From: Alnus glutinosa
Lineage: Eukaryota; Streptophyta; Magnoliopsida; Fagales; Betulaceae
NCBI RefSeq assembly: GCF_958979055.1
Contig: NC_084889.1
Location: 558,001-622,000, forward strand
Direction of reading: 5' to 3'
DNA: 64,000 bases
Each line of letters begins with the position of its first letter. The stretch's first letter is position 1. The notes beneath the pieces were generated by a model that saw nothing but the letters and a program-made list of their open reading frames with translations, had not been told where the DNA came from and did not search any database. This document shows positions 52,990 through 64,000 of the stretch, piece after piece. Both the position numbers and the translations under genes were made by a program.

Positions 52990-55900
52990 TCATCCCTCAC
53001 TGGAATCTTCTGAATTTGAACCTTCAACCATCTTCTCAAGCGAATCCATATCACCAGCTTCAGAGAGTGTGTGTATCCTAAGTTTGTCTGCATCTTCACT
53101 GAGAGCAAAAAGAAATGTTATGAGCTTGACTACCAATGAGTTTTAAAGTTTTATCTCATAAAGGATAGAGGCATACTCTGTAACCCCAAAAGTTTCTTTG
53201 ACGATCAAGGAGCTGTCTCTTGAGCAGAACTCCGGGAGCTGGCCCAGAAAGTCAAACAGATAAACAATCAATTCAAGGCATTAAATGCAGAACGAGTCAC
53301 AGATTAATAAAATAAAAACAAACAAAAAAGAACAAAAGCTAAAGGTATGGAGTTAACCATGACAATCATATGCAAAGTTTAGTTATAACAATATACCGGT
53401 AATTCTTGCATGCATGTCAGACATGAAATTTGCTTCATAAGGAATAAAAATTCATGATGTTTGAGGTCAGTGCCAAAACTGACATATATGTCATTCCTCG
53501 TACAGCAATCAAAAACCATCTCTGCTCAAGAATATTTTGAGGAGACAAATCATACATTTCAGCTGGTAGACCATGCTTTTGAAGCCAAAACACATAACAT
53601 TTACTGATCTGCTCAACCATTTGAAGCAATAAGCTTGAGGCAGGTTTGACTACTGAGAATTTGTTTGAAAACATAAAGATGAACAAGGACCCAAAAATAC
53701 ATTCAAGAGGGTCTCGGATGCAGTTTTCAACCCCATCATAGGAGTAAAATTTCATTGGACAACTTAAAAATATAAATAAAGAAAGAAGAAGAAGGGTATC
53801 GTACTACCGAGTAGGAGTTGTGCATTAATAACAGCAAGCAGTATACAGTCCGTAAAGAGTTGATGCAACGAATGCTCAGCAACTCACCTCAGACAGATAG
53901 AAAATCTTTCCAAATAGAACCTGAACAGCAATTTTTCTCTTGAAACCCTTTTCCGAATAACCTGACACATCCAGGACAACTGGGCCTGAAAATCATAGAC
54001 AAGCCGTAAGCATCTGATACCATAGCATCAATAGTGAGGTGTTTCTCTAACTAAATTCTCATATTTGGAATGTTCCTTCAGAAGGTTAATTAAACAAATT
54101 CAATTATGCGTCAAGTGCAGAAAGGGATGAAAAAATCACCAATCCAGACACCTCAACACTAATAGAGAGTGAGAGGAGAGAAGAAGACATGAAGAATAAG
54201 TTTAACAATGAAACGAAAAGGAGCTTCAGTTATCTAACTTATCTGTATAATAAAGGCACCCATCCCTTGAGTTGCTCATTTACTAAAGCATGTCTTGGGT
54301 TGGCTTGTTAACAGATTTAACCAGACAAACAAATCCACTTGGAAAAAAAAATTAAATAAAGGACTAAAAAAATCCAAAATTTCAGGACCTAGAGAGAACA
54401 AGAGTCCCGATCAAAACCCAACAAAGGGTCTGCTAGCTACGCCATCATCTCCTAGCAATAAAGCTACAAGGTGAGCTAAAGAATGCTTAGGTCAAAGGAA
54501 GAGGTCCTGTGGTAGATTAATTGACCATATTTTGCACAAATAACTACAGCTGTTTCCTACAAATTAGTGATTATGTATGTATGTCTCTGTGTGTGCGTGT
54601 GAAAGGTAACGCACATCTACAATCACCCCCAATGAGATTGAGGGCCAGAAAATAGAGGAATTCATAACCAATCCAAATCACAGATGAAGCACATTCTGCA
54701 GCTGGATCAAGCGAAGAGTGGGAAAACCACAATGAAGCTCTCCGAAGAATGGCTGTGGGTTTTTTTCTCTCCTTCAAGAATTTAAATTGGCAATCATATG
54801 GTAGGAAATTGCAATTTCTAATTCATAGAACATTTAATGGTCATAGACCATATTTATAGTAATTTCTCAATAAATTTTTCATTCCAAAGGAAAATATGTT
54901 AGAAGACAAAACGGCATGAGGACAGTTCATTTTGCTTGTGGGGGCTCATCAAGTCAAGATTGTTTAAGCAGACATCACAAAAAAGATACAATCCAAACAC
55001 TTATAGCGCCACTGCCTGTGATCTAAAGGAAAAATAGTTCAGGCTCTCCCCACCAGCAGTTATGAAAGAAGGATAAACAGTCATAACAATAAACTATTGA
55101 ATATGAAATGGAGCTAAATGGTTTAATATTTGGAAGGCACAAATTTTTCTGAAGCATTTCTTACGAACTTGCTTGCTTACAAACAAAAAGAACCGCAAAT
55201 AAGTCTCCATAATAAATGGCAAGTTTAGCACCACGGAGGCTGAGAGAGAAAGGGACAATTTTAGCTGAATCCTACAATTGTGAATACTGATCCTGACGCC
55301 TTAAACCCCCATCAAATACAAAGAGGACATCTAGCGTTTTGCAACATCAGATGGGGCTTGGAGTTACCTTTATCTCGCACAATCCGTCCGGAAATTTCAT
55401 TTAAAATCTCAGCAACCTGGGAGTCAGCCAACGCAGAAGCTTTCCTAAGCTCAATTAAATTGGCGACCAACTCGGGGTTGAAGGGCTTCTCATTCAAAGC
55501 ATACCGAATGTACTTGCGCAGAATTTCCTCCATCCCAAAATCAGTCTGGAAATGAATTGGGCAGTTGCTATATCAAAACCCAGACAGCTTCGAAGCATAT
55601 GCAAGTACAATATTTAGAAAGGAAAAAGCGCATCATCAACCAGTGAATTGCTTATACCTTTTTCTCAAGCTCCTTGAGAGCATCATCAAGTTTGAAGTTA
55701 TCGCTTCCCTTGTGAAAGAACTCATCAATTGATTTGCAAAGCATAGCATTTTTATTAATCTGAAGAAAAAGAACAAAAACCCACTGTGAGGAATCAAGTA
55801 TGGTCCATAAAAAAGCATGGAATGGACACATGAAATACGGACGGACTAACCAGTCTCCTGCGTTTTTCTCTTGGGGAAGTGAACTTCTTGACGGTCTTGA

Positions 55901-56333
55901 CGAAGGCGACAACGAAAGTGAGGCCCGCATAGGCCAGAGGAAGAGCGAGAATCCAGGGCAAGGAGCTGGAGCCGACTCTAGGGCCAGGAATGGCCTGAGT
56001 GACGGAGCCAGTGAACTCGACCAGGTCCAATGCCTTCTCCTGAATCCAAGGCAAGTCCTCTTCCTCCTCCACCACTTGTTCTTCTTTCTGCTCCTCCGCT
56101 TTCCCTTGCACCGCTGGGACTCCATTCGAATCTTTCCTCTTCGCCGCCGCCATGCGAATTGAGGAGGAACTTGTGTGTTGTGTGGGCAAACAAGGGATTG
56201 TAATACCATACGAAGCAGAAGAAGAGTAAGAAAAAGAAGAAGAAGGGAAGGCCAATGTGGAAAACTTAAGGCGGGGAAGCAATTGAGAAGAATAAGAACG
56301 AGTGCAAGAAGCAGAAGCAGCAGCGAGAGCCAT
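52990..56333 (-). CDS. Predicted plastid membrane protein, conserved, function unknown
   Basis: Six exons (transcript order): 56333-55851, 55759-55658, 55545-55368, 53985-53888, 53238-53177 and 53098-52990 (TGA); phases join to 343 aa. ATG 56333 begins MALAAASASCTRSYSS, a Ser/Ala-rich chloroplast transit peptide. Then come an acidic linker (EEQVVEEEEDLPWIQEKA), a hydrophobic segment SLPWILALPLAYAGLTFVVA followed by basic KTVKKF, and a soluble helical domain: MLCKSIDEFFHKG, DFGMEEILRKYIRYALNEKP, LVANLIELRKASALADSQVA, EKGFKRKIAVQVLFGKIFYL. The tail is acidic (EGSNSEDSSEG). I believe it is conserved among land plants but cannot name it. The intron 53239-53887 contains a 106-aa open frame on the same strand that shows no splice support. 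Confidence 0.8.
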
Positions 56334-57720
56334 GGCTTCGATTCTCACGACAGTCTTGAACCAAAAGCCAAAGCTTGTTACTCAATTTAATGTCTGCTAG
56401 TTTTGGTAATCTCGGTAGGGACGGCGACATTTTATGTCTTTTAAGGCGACAATCTAGCTACTACAACACATTTTGTGCGTCCGGGACTTTGATTTCGTAT
56501 ATTAAAAGTGGACAAAATCCTAGAAAATGTATTATTTTAAAATGTCTCTTTAAAAAGATTTTGATTTTTGTTTTTGTAGTATACAAAAATACTTACAAAA
56601 AATTTTGACTTGAAAACGTAGAAAAATCCGTGTTTTAAATCGTAAGCATATGGTGCTTTAAAAACGTACTATTTAATTATAATTTTAGTAAATGCTTAAT
56701 TTTGTTTTTAAAAATTATATTTTCAAATCACACATTTTAAAACCATTATTTTTAAATTTCACATTTTGAAATCGTAAACCCAAACGGACTTTAAAATTAT
56801 CAGCAATACCATTTGCTCTTGCCAGAACACCCTCGCGGAAGTCTTAAGAATCTTTGTTAACATTTTATTGGCTGTTTTTTGTTTTTTTTTTTTATTTGAA
56901 AAATGTATTTTGATATGACATACATGTAAACGCTACTTTTGTGTTTTGGGTTATGTATTTGTTTGGATTAAAAAACAGTAGAGACCAAAATTATTCCTAT
57001 AATCCCATAACTCTTAAAGTACATGATTCCAAGCTCAATTATCTATTTGAAGCTTATTATCTTAAGTTTTAAGATTCACCAATCTTGTATATCTTTTAGT
57101 TTAGATTTATCTTGATATGACCTCTCTCACGTATTTTCTTTTTATTTCTCTCTATTGCAATTCCAATTAAAATCATAAAAATCCGAGTTCTAAGATTTCA
57201 ATCTCTTTTATTTTCAAGGAACAAAAATCCCACAACATTGAAAGACCACAAGAAAACCTCTAGCAATGAATTTCAAAGGTAAAAAGATAATTTGAAACTA
57301 TCACATCACAAACAAAACCAACGAGTTTTATCTTCTTTGTACAGCTTTTATAAAAAGGGTTCATAACTTCATATATAAATTTGGTCATTTCTCATCATAT
57401 AGGGTGCTCATTCCTAGGATGGCAAAGGGACTGGTTTGTCAATGTCCAGACATCATTTTGCTATTTAACCCTGTACAAATGCATAATATTCCATCATAAT
57501 CTTTTAGGGTAAGCTTCAGCAGATCTCTACATAGAAAAATTCATGTCGCACATCATTGTTTTGCTCGGGAAAATTTAAAAAAAGAAAAACAAAACATTAT
57601 TGTTTCGTTTTTCAACAATAAAAAGTTTTTCTATTCAAGAAGATTCAATAATTTCTGATTCCTACGCAGAAAATTAGGTATAGTCAGCAGAGGCCGAAGA
57701 GGGAAGACAAATTAATTATC
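56334..57720. other. Intergenic region between the plastid-protein gene and MIA40
   Basis: AT-rich promoter-side DNA. 56560-56790 has repeated AAAATTnTTTTAAAAn wording that may be an eroded element. No coding exon, RNA gene or definite transposon boundary was found. Confidence 0.5.
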
Positions 57721-59422
57721 TTAGAGCTTGGATTTTGGACTTGGGGATTCCTTGGACCATATAGGGGGGATGATTTTGTACTCGTGGGTTGGCTCTTCCT
57801 CTTTCTGGACTTCATCCTCTTCTAAAATGTCTTTAGAAAAGGCATTGGGGTTGGCTTTGATACAATTCTGCAACGCCACGAATGGATGCACACAGTCTGA
57901 GCCCTTCAAAAGACGAAAACTTGGATAGGTTAGTCCCACTTTGAAAGTTAAGAGACTCTTAAAGCAATAGTTAACAGAATGGTCCTTAACTTACAAGCGG
58001 CCAGTTTCTATATTGACTAGTCATATGAGTAATGTTATTTAGTAGATTATTATACGACTGCCATATAACTTGATGTTGCGACAGTAAAAATCAACCCTTC
58101 GATCGGTACTTATATGACGTTCGTATAACAGTCTATTATATAGAGGAATGATCTTTTTACAACTCTTATACATCTCCTGTACATCTCTTTTTTAAATCAA
58201 CCATTGAATCTATAAGACCTACATGTAGGTCCTACAGATTTAATGGTTGATTTAAAAAAAAAAAATGTATATGAAATGTATAAAAGATGTATATGTATGT
58301 ATCATGTCTCAACTAGATGTAAGAGACGATTGGCAGCATTGAGTTATGAGCCCTATTAGACTTGCCAACAAACTAGAGACATATATAGGATCCCTTGAAT
58401 CCAACAAGGTGCCATTCCTTAGCTGGAAAGAGACCAAGTGAAAATCCAAGAAACATCAGGATGAAACAGTTAAGAACCTCTCCGGATTCTGTTCTCCAGT
58501 CTCATTAGCAGTCACACCAATGGATTACTAAACAATCCCCACTACATATGTTATCTGCCAGATATCGACCTTCTATTGCAAGCTTTTCAGAAGAGCAGTA
58601 ATTTCCTATTTAAAAGAAGCAAGTATGTGATGTTACAATTACCTTTTCCTCGGCGCTACTCTTGAGGAAACAAAGGAATGCCTCCGAAAATTGGACACCA
58701 CACGGACCACTACGAAGATCAGCTATGCAAGGGCATTCTAATGCTTTCTGCGCCTGCGCATCAACAGACTGAAAAAATGGAAAATTTTCAATTTTTTCTT
58801 TATTCATTTTCGGGATGGAAAAGCAAATACATATAAAAAAAAAAAAAAAAGGACCAACCTCATTCTCATCGCTTCCATATGCAGCAGCTTCTGAAAATGC
58901 GAAACAATTAAGGATTGTTAGCTATTGCGTCGATTTCTGAACTCGAGCCATCCAACAACCAATACCCCAGCAAGCAATTCATTATTCGTGGATGTAACTT
59001 CATCATATAATACAGTACGTGGTACAGGGGAGCACCTTTATTTTCAACTCACTCGATTAAAGCCTGCTAATCATAATTTCATGTTCCCTAATTCTCTTCT
59101 ATTTTCTTAAAATGCCTCTTGGCTCTCGTTCTTTCACGTTGAACTCCTCCGTGCTATACTCAATTACACCGCTTCGATAGCTTATATTATGAGAATGTTT
59201 CACAGATCACAACAGAGGCTTGTAGGCATATATAGATACACACACAGATACAGACAAGAGGGCCGGTGGATAAAGAGATGTACCGGCAATAAGGGATTCC
59301 ATGGAGGAAGCAGTACTGGTAGCAGTAGCAGCCGGAGCAGCTTGAGGGTCGGGTGGTGCCGCGGAGGATATCTGCTCTCCTTGATCTACTGCTGCTGCAA
59401 CCTCGCTCTGAACTTGACCCAT
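57721..59422 (-). CDS. MIA40: MIA40, mitochondrial intermembrane-space oxidoreductase (CHCH)
   Basis: Receptor that oxidises cysteine-rich proteins in mitochondrial (and in plants also peroxisomal) import with ERV1. Exons (transcript order): 59422-59284, 58890-58859, 58768-58643 and 57903-57721 (TAA), 159 aa. It has the redox ECPC motif followed by two CX9C motifs, C-GVQFSEAFL-C and C-VHPFVALQN-C, which form the CHCH hairpin. The N-terminus MGQVQSEVAAAVDQG is Ala-rich and soluble with no transmembrane anchor, as in plant forms. The C-terminus is acidic, then EYKIIPPIWSKESPSP. ATG 59422 is the first in-frame ATG; the frame is open further upstream but only with a GTG. Confidence 0.95.
58026..58152. 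mobile_element. MITE in MIA40 intron
   Basis: Left GTAGATTATTATACGACTGC / CATATAA mirrors right TTATATGACGTTCGTATAAC / AGTCTATTATATAG. Non-coding hairpin of about 127 bp. Confidence 0.7.
58155..58292. mobile_element. Second hairpin element in MIA40 intron
   Basis: CTTTTTACAACTCTTATACA and AAATCAACCATTGAATCT are mirrored by AGATTTAATGGTTGATTT and TGTATAAAAGATG, around CCTACATGTAGG. It directly follows the previous MITE. Confidence 0.75.
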
Positions 59423-59453
59423 TCTAGTTTGTACCTCGCTCTGAACTTGACCC
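59401..59453. repeat. 33-bp direct repeat across the MIA40 start codon
   Basis: CCTCGCTCTGAACTTGACCC occurs at 59401-59420 and 59434-59453. The inner copy encodes MGQVQSEV; the outer copy would encode GQVQSEV in the same frame, upstream of the ATG. Confidence 0.95.
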
Positions 59454-59516
59454 TGATGTCGCAGCAACGCATGGGCAGCTTGGAGTGGGAGATACAGAGC
59501 TAAATATAGGCCGGAC

Positions 59517-59577
59517 TGGGCCACGGTTAGCCCAACCTATAACTCGAAAGCTCTCAGGCATCTTCGAACCCAGCCCA
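59517..59577. promoter_or_regulatory. Site II-like TGGGCY motifs upstream of MIA40
   Basis: TGGGCC at 59517-59522 and reverse-strand TGGGCT at 59529-59534 and 59572-59577. Site II elements, bound by TCP factors, are known from promoters of plant mitochondrial-protein and ribosomal genes. A TATATATAT stretch at 59591-59599 could be a TATA box further upstream. Confidence 0.5.
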
Positions 59578-59941
59578 TATCATCGATGACTATATATATT
59601 ATATGTTATTGGGGTGGGCAGATACCCGCAGAGCCCGACCCTAACCGATGCCTCCTTCCGAATTGGCCCGTCACCAAATCTCAACGGCGTTTGAAGCGCC
59701 ATTTATGGTTTGTCCCATACGAAGCATGATCAATTTTGTGGTGAATATTCTGTTTTGTTGTATTTAAAATTGTATATTTAAATGACATGACAATATTTTT
59801 TATAAAACATAATTTAAACTAAGAAATGATTTATCTTTATTTTGAAATGGATGGTCGTACACACAAAAAGACTACAAAATTGCAAAAGACGGGGTCAATG
59901 GCCGAACATTATTTTTCTTTTTGAAGAGTAGTGTATTCTGT

Positions 59942-60127
59942 TGGAATAATGTTAGAAACTACATTTTAATTCTACAATTGTCAATCCACAATATTGACAT
60001 GACAATTCAAATTAAATATTGAATATATTTTTTTTCTAAATAATGACTGATTTAAAAGATTTGTTAGAACCGTCACATCATCATTGTTGAATAATTGTAG
60101 AATAAAAATGTAATTTGTAGCATTATT
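59942..60127. mobile_element. MITE upstream of MIA40
   Basis: Left GGAATAATGTTAGAAACTAC / ATTTTAATTCTACAATT mirrors right AATTGTAGAATAAAAATGTA / ATTTGTAGCATTATTC. About 186 bp. Confidence 0.8.
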
Positions 60128-61101
60128 CAGCGCATTCCCAATGGTTTTATATATATTTATATGCAGAATTACTAACCAAAATATATTGTTTCTAACTTAA
60201 CTAACACTTTTCAAAACCAACATCCATCTCCCCACCAAAAACACCAAATGGAACACCCATTTGCCGAATAACCACCACTCCACACTACTCTCCACCATCA
60301 CCAACACAACACAGTATCACCAAAAATCACACAATCATCACACCAAACCAAACAACAATAACAAACCCAACATTACAACCCCCCAAAATCCCCCAAGCGA
60401 AAATTTTCAGAGCTAGAAGCAGCGGACAACTCTGAAATGGCGTCATCGAATGTGACCAGCTAATGCAAAATCCATCCCCCCACCGAAACCATCGCAACAC
60501 AATACAGACAACCTCTATACTCTGAAACCCATTAATGAAACGAACCCATAACACCAAAACCGACCCAAAAAAAAAAAAAAAGTATTGGAGAATGAGAGGA
60601 AGAGAGAAATAAGAAACAAATGATTTTTTGGTTTGTGTAAAGGCAAGGCATTAGACTGTTCACAAATGAATCAAAAATGCAAAAATGTAATTAGTTTTCA
60701 TAAGGGGATGGATGGGGTTTTTAAGGATTTGCTTAGCCATTTTAACTAAAAGGAGGAAATGGCTAGGCCATTAAAAGTGCTTTCATTCTGTTAAGCTATT
60801 CTATAAGTAATTAGTCCCTTATCATGTGAACCTTGAACAAACATCCATACATTAACCATCATATTACCAAAGAGAATACAATACACAAAGGGATAAAATT
60901 ATGCACTTTTTTTTCTTTTTTTCTTTTTTTTGTTTCTCCTTCTAATGACTTTTTTTCCATGCTACAAGTATTAACTTCAGCAATCAACACTTCTAATTGA
61001 ATCGGCACGCCAGATGAGTGAACTCCTATGCAAGATGTTGCTGATACTGTTTCGCAACTTACGGTTCTTTTCACTGCACCATCTCCTAATGCAGCAAGGC
61101 A
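60128..61101. other. Intergenic region between MIA40 and the S9 peptidase
   Basis: CA-rich then AT-rich DNA with A-runs near 60568-60582. An old transposon is possible (CATTCCCAATGG near 60134 and GGCTAGGCCATT near 60761 look like terminal wording), but no proper inverted repeat was established. No gene was recognised. Confidence 0.45.
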
Positions 61102-61945
61102 TCAGTTCTCCCCATATCCAAGGTCAGGAATCATGTTAAGAGACTTCATTATAAAAGCATACGTGAAGGCATCTTCTTGAAGCTTCTCAAATCTGCACCC
61201 AACAAAATAATAGTACACTTAGTAATTAAAGAGAGAAGGCATGCGATTGCTTTGGACTTCTAGGAATGAAAGAACTCTATGGGGACTTTCCATTTAATAA
61301 GAATAAGTTCATCCAAGCCCACGTCAGAATGCTTCTAACACAAGATCTTTGGATCAATATACATGGCAGGATCTATGACCTCACATAAAGTTTGCAGGAT
61401 GAATATAAATGGACTACCGACCCATTAGCAACCCCCTCAAACAACACAATGAAACAAGTTGAACGGAATTTTATTACGCAAATAAATAGATACGAATATA
61501 CTTAAAACTGATTCAATCACCATCAGCATCATTGTCAGTGTCAGTGTCATATCATTGCAAGAGGGAAAAAGACGGAGATGCATGAGCAGAAGCATTTAAG
61601 AGAAATAAATAAATAATATACAGCTACAAGATGCAAGCTGGGTCAACAGATCAGTTTATCAGTTGTATGAAACAATTCCATATATTCAAGGACAATAAAC
61701 CAAGAAAATGGAATCAAAAGAAAGATATAGGTAGGAAGAACAGTTCCAAGAACCCTGGCAAGTCTTTGCCTCCACATGAAATGGCAAGCTTTATAAAGAA
61801 GCATTGTTTGAACATTATATATTTCCTCTTCATATAACTTAAAACTACCTTCTTTTGCCTACAACTTCAATGTAGATCCCTGTATCCACATCTCTATAAC
61901 ATGACCCATGCATTCGTATCATACATGTGCAAGATCTATTTTAGC

Positions 61946-61988
<43 letters not shown>

Positions 61989-62011
61989 AAAAAAAAAAAA
62001 AAACAAAACAA

Positions 62012-62052
<41 letters not shown>

Positions 62053-64000
62053 AGAAAGAAAACCTAAGCTCCAAAATTAAATTAAGCTGTAGGAATAATA
62101 ACCAGAAAAAGTGAAAAGTGTTACCTTCCTGACTTCGAGGAATGTCCAGCACCAAATTCACACTTAAACAACAGCAGGTTATCATCAGTCTTCAGTTCCC
62201 TCAGTTTCGCCACAAACTTAGCAGGTTCTGAATACATAACACGTGGATCTGACACAATGAACCAGGGTTCAGAATGACTGCTGGGGGGAAAGGAATTTAT
62301 ATTATCTACTTTTCCTCTCAATTGTGCATGTGAGCCACATTGGTGGATTAGCAATAACCATTCAATGTGCCCCATCCATAGTAATCATCCAAACAAACAT
62401 TAATTTGATAAAATTGTATCAATTAAGAAACCATGTAGTCAAGCTTATAGATGGGCTCCCATGTTTGGGTACTCGACCAGCTTGGACGACCCAAATTCTT
62501 TAACATCTACTATCTTTGATACTTTTCACAATAATTAGACCTTAATCTATTTGAAATTTTTGTGCGTGCTGCCATGGTGGTTTGCCATAAATATAATGGA
62601 TAAGCAGGTTATAACTGTCATGGAAAAATATGTGTAGTTATGATGAAGACTGCATAGAAATAGTGTTAAGCAATTATACTTACCATTTAAACCAGCTGTT
62701 ACAAGAATGTCAGGATAATTTTGTGCCTTAACCTGTGTAAATATCGTTAAAGGTCAAACCAGAAAGAAAAATATCAAGAATCTACCAAAAAAAAACTACC
62801 CTGCTATCAGTTCAAATGGTGAAAAATGATAGCTAGTGTAACTTCATGGCCCAGAGAATACTGGTCAACTGTGTATAAGGGAAACACAGAGTCGTATGGT
62901 TCTCACATTATCAACAGGGGAATATGACTTCATGTAGAAGTAGAACTCTTCCTTTCGGGGGTCACCCCATTCCTGCAGTAAGAAAGAGCAATCAGCTACA
63001 ACAAAATTATCACTTGTGTAATATAGCTGCTCATACATATATGTATGTCTCGGAGATAGACAAGGCAAGAAAAGTAGATCCATAGAACCATGAACAATGT
63101 AAAGTACCAGATTGGCAAATACAAAAGCCTAATCAAAGCATTCCAGTTTCTCCAGAGCACATAAGAAAATGCAGGACCTCAAATTTGGGTGAATCCCATC
63201 TTAGTGATAAAACCTGGTATAACAACATATCATCGTCCTCAAAACTAGAGATTTGTTACTTGTATAGTATAGCTGCAGGTATAAGTTTCATCAAATGATA
63301 TATGGATATATGTATGCATGTATGTATATCATATCCATATTTATATTTCAATGCATTACATTAGGTAGAGTGGAAGATCTAATTCACTAATCATTATCTG
63401 CATACAATAACCAAAAACTAAACTTTTTTGGAATGTAAACATAGAAATAAATCAGCATCTCGCGAGTGAACAAAACATACCTCCCACTCTGAAGTAGTAA
63501 GGGGGATAGTTGGATCCAGCATTGTAGTCAGAACATCTACAAAAGGTACTCCAGCAACAGCAGCCTTGAACAAATCAGGCCTCATATTCAGAACAGCACC
63601 AATAAGCAAACCTCCTGCACTTCTTCCAATAATACACAACTTTTCCTTCGAACAGTACTTGTTTTCTATTAAATACTCAGCACAAGCAATAAAATCAGTG
63701 AAAGTATTTTTTTTCTTCAAGAACTTCCCATTCTCATACCACTGCCTCCCCATTTCACCACCTCCGCGAATGTGAGCTATTGCATAAACAAAACCCCGAT
63801 CTAACAAAGACAGCCTTGATGCCTTGAAACTGGGATCTATGCATACCTGTTCAGAATAAGAAATTCTGATTTGCCGAGCAAGTTCAAATAAAATAATCGA
63901 GTATAAGTGAAAAACACAAAGAAATTGGATTCATGAATCGAAGGACATTGCATCCAGACCAATTTGCATGAGCATAACAAAAATGATCAGTCCAAATGAT
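61102..64000 (-). CDS. Prolyl oligopeptidase family (S9A, oligopeptidase B-like), C-terminal part
   Basis: Serine peptidase; the gene runs off the right edge, so the beta-propeller N-terminus is missing. Exons (transcript order): 63846-63481, 62972-62907, 62732-62684, 62248-62125 and 61192-61102 (TGA), giving 231 aa with consistent phases. Visible: [20 protein letters not shown], nucleophile Ser in [17 protein letters not shown]-like core [36 protein letters not shown], catalytic Asp in LVTAGLNDPRV and catalytic His in [17 protein letters not shown] rather than GSNGG points to oligopeptidase B/protease 2 rather than classical prolyl oligopeptidase. No exon was recognised in 63847-64000, which I take as intron. 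Confidence 0.92.
61949..62046 (+). repeat. Compound homopolymer C30-A25-(GA)n
   Basis: C-run 61949-61978, A-run 61979-62003, short CAAAA units, then (GA)n about 62016-62046. It lies in the last intron of the S9 peptidase gene. Confidence 0.9.

Noticed and set aside
53435-53755. 106-aa minus-strand open frame inside an intron of the plastid-protein gene
   Set aside because: The flanking exons join in phase without it, it has no fitting splice borders and no recognisable motif.
58925-59110. 61-aa open frame in MIA40 intron
   Set aside because: Opposite strand, no motif, and it lies wholly between MIA40 exons 1 and 2.
62121-62375. 84-aa open frame starting with a Met-rich stretch
   Set aside because: Only its 3' part (62125-62248) is a real exon of the S9 peptidase; the upstream residues are intron read-through.

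Overview
This is nuclear DNA of a flowering plant, most likely a woody core eudicot. The genes have many short exons with GT-AG introns and no operons. Non-coding DNA is AT-rich and full of plant transposable elements. The L1 tails ending in GATAAGTA and the TRIM types resemble what I remember from Fagales and Vitis genomes, but the species cannot be fixed from sequence alone.

Layout. 1-12.7 kb (+): the last seven coding exons of a katanin p80 (KTN80) gene. Its 7.2-kb intron holds an antisense L1 retrotransposon with an intact 1,217-aa ORF2, and another intron holds a TRIM and a 30-bp minisatellite beside an LTR edge. 14.5-21.4 kb (-): a predicted plastid DUF3531-family gene, convergent with KTN80, whose introns carry a retroposon, a MITE and a TRIM. 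21.8-26.2 kb: an LTR-element zone with an orphan Copia-type LTR and a minus-strand LTR element with a solo LTR nested in it. 26.3-29.9 kb (-): a 15-exon GH27 alpha-galactosidase. 33.5-37.8 kb (-): a three-exon cytosolic pyruvate kinase. 38.5-40.7 kb: two long foldback elements with GC-rich cores. 42.9-49.4 kb (-): WDR26 (LisH-CTLH-WD40). 53.0-56.3 kb (-): a plastid-targeted membrane protein of unknown function. 57.7-59.4 kb (-): MIA40 with twin CX9C motifs. 61.1 kb to the right edge (-): the catalytic C-terminus of an oligopeptidase-B-like S9 peptidase.

The genes are unrelated housekeeping genes (cytoskeleton, plastid, cell-wall sugar, glycolysis, ubiquitin ligase, mitochondrial import, peptidase), each with its own promoter. 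I joined exons by hand from splice consensus and phase; for every gene that is complete in the window the exon lengths sum to an open frame.

The most unusual signal is a set of four minute insertions (17-31 bp). Each consists of little more than the L1 tail (a T-run followed by GATAAGTA or a close variant) and each is flanked by 12-19-bp target-site duplications. Ordinary repeat masking would miss them. I found no CRISPR array, rRNA gene, convincing tRNA gene or organellar insertion.
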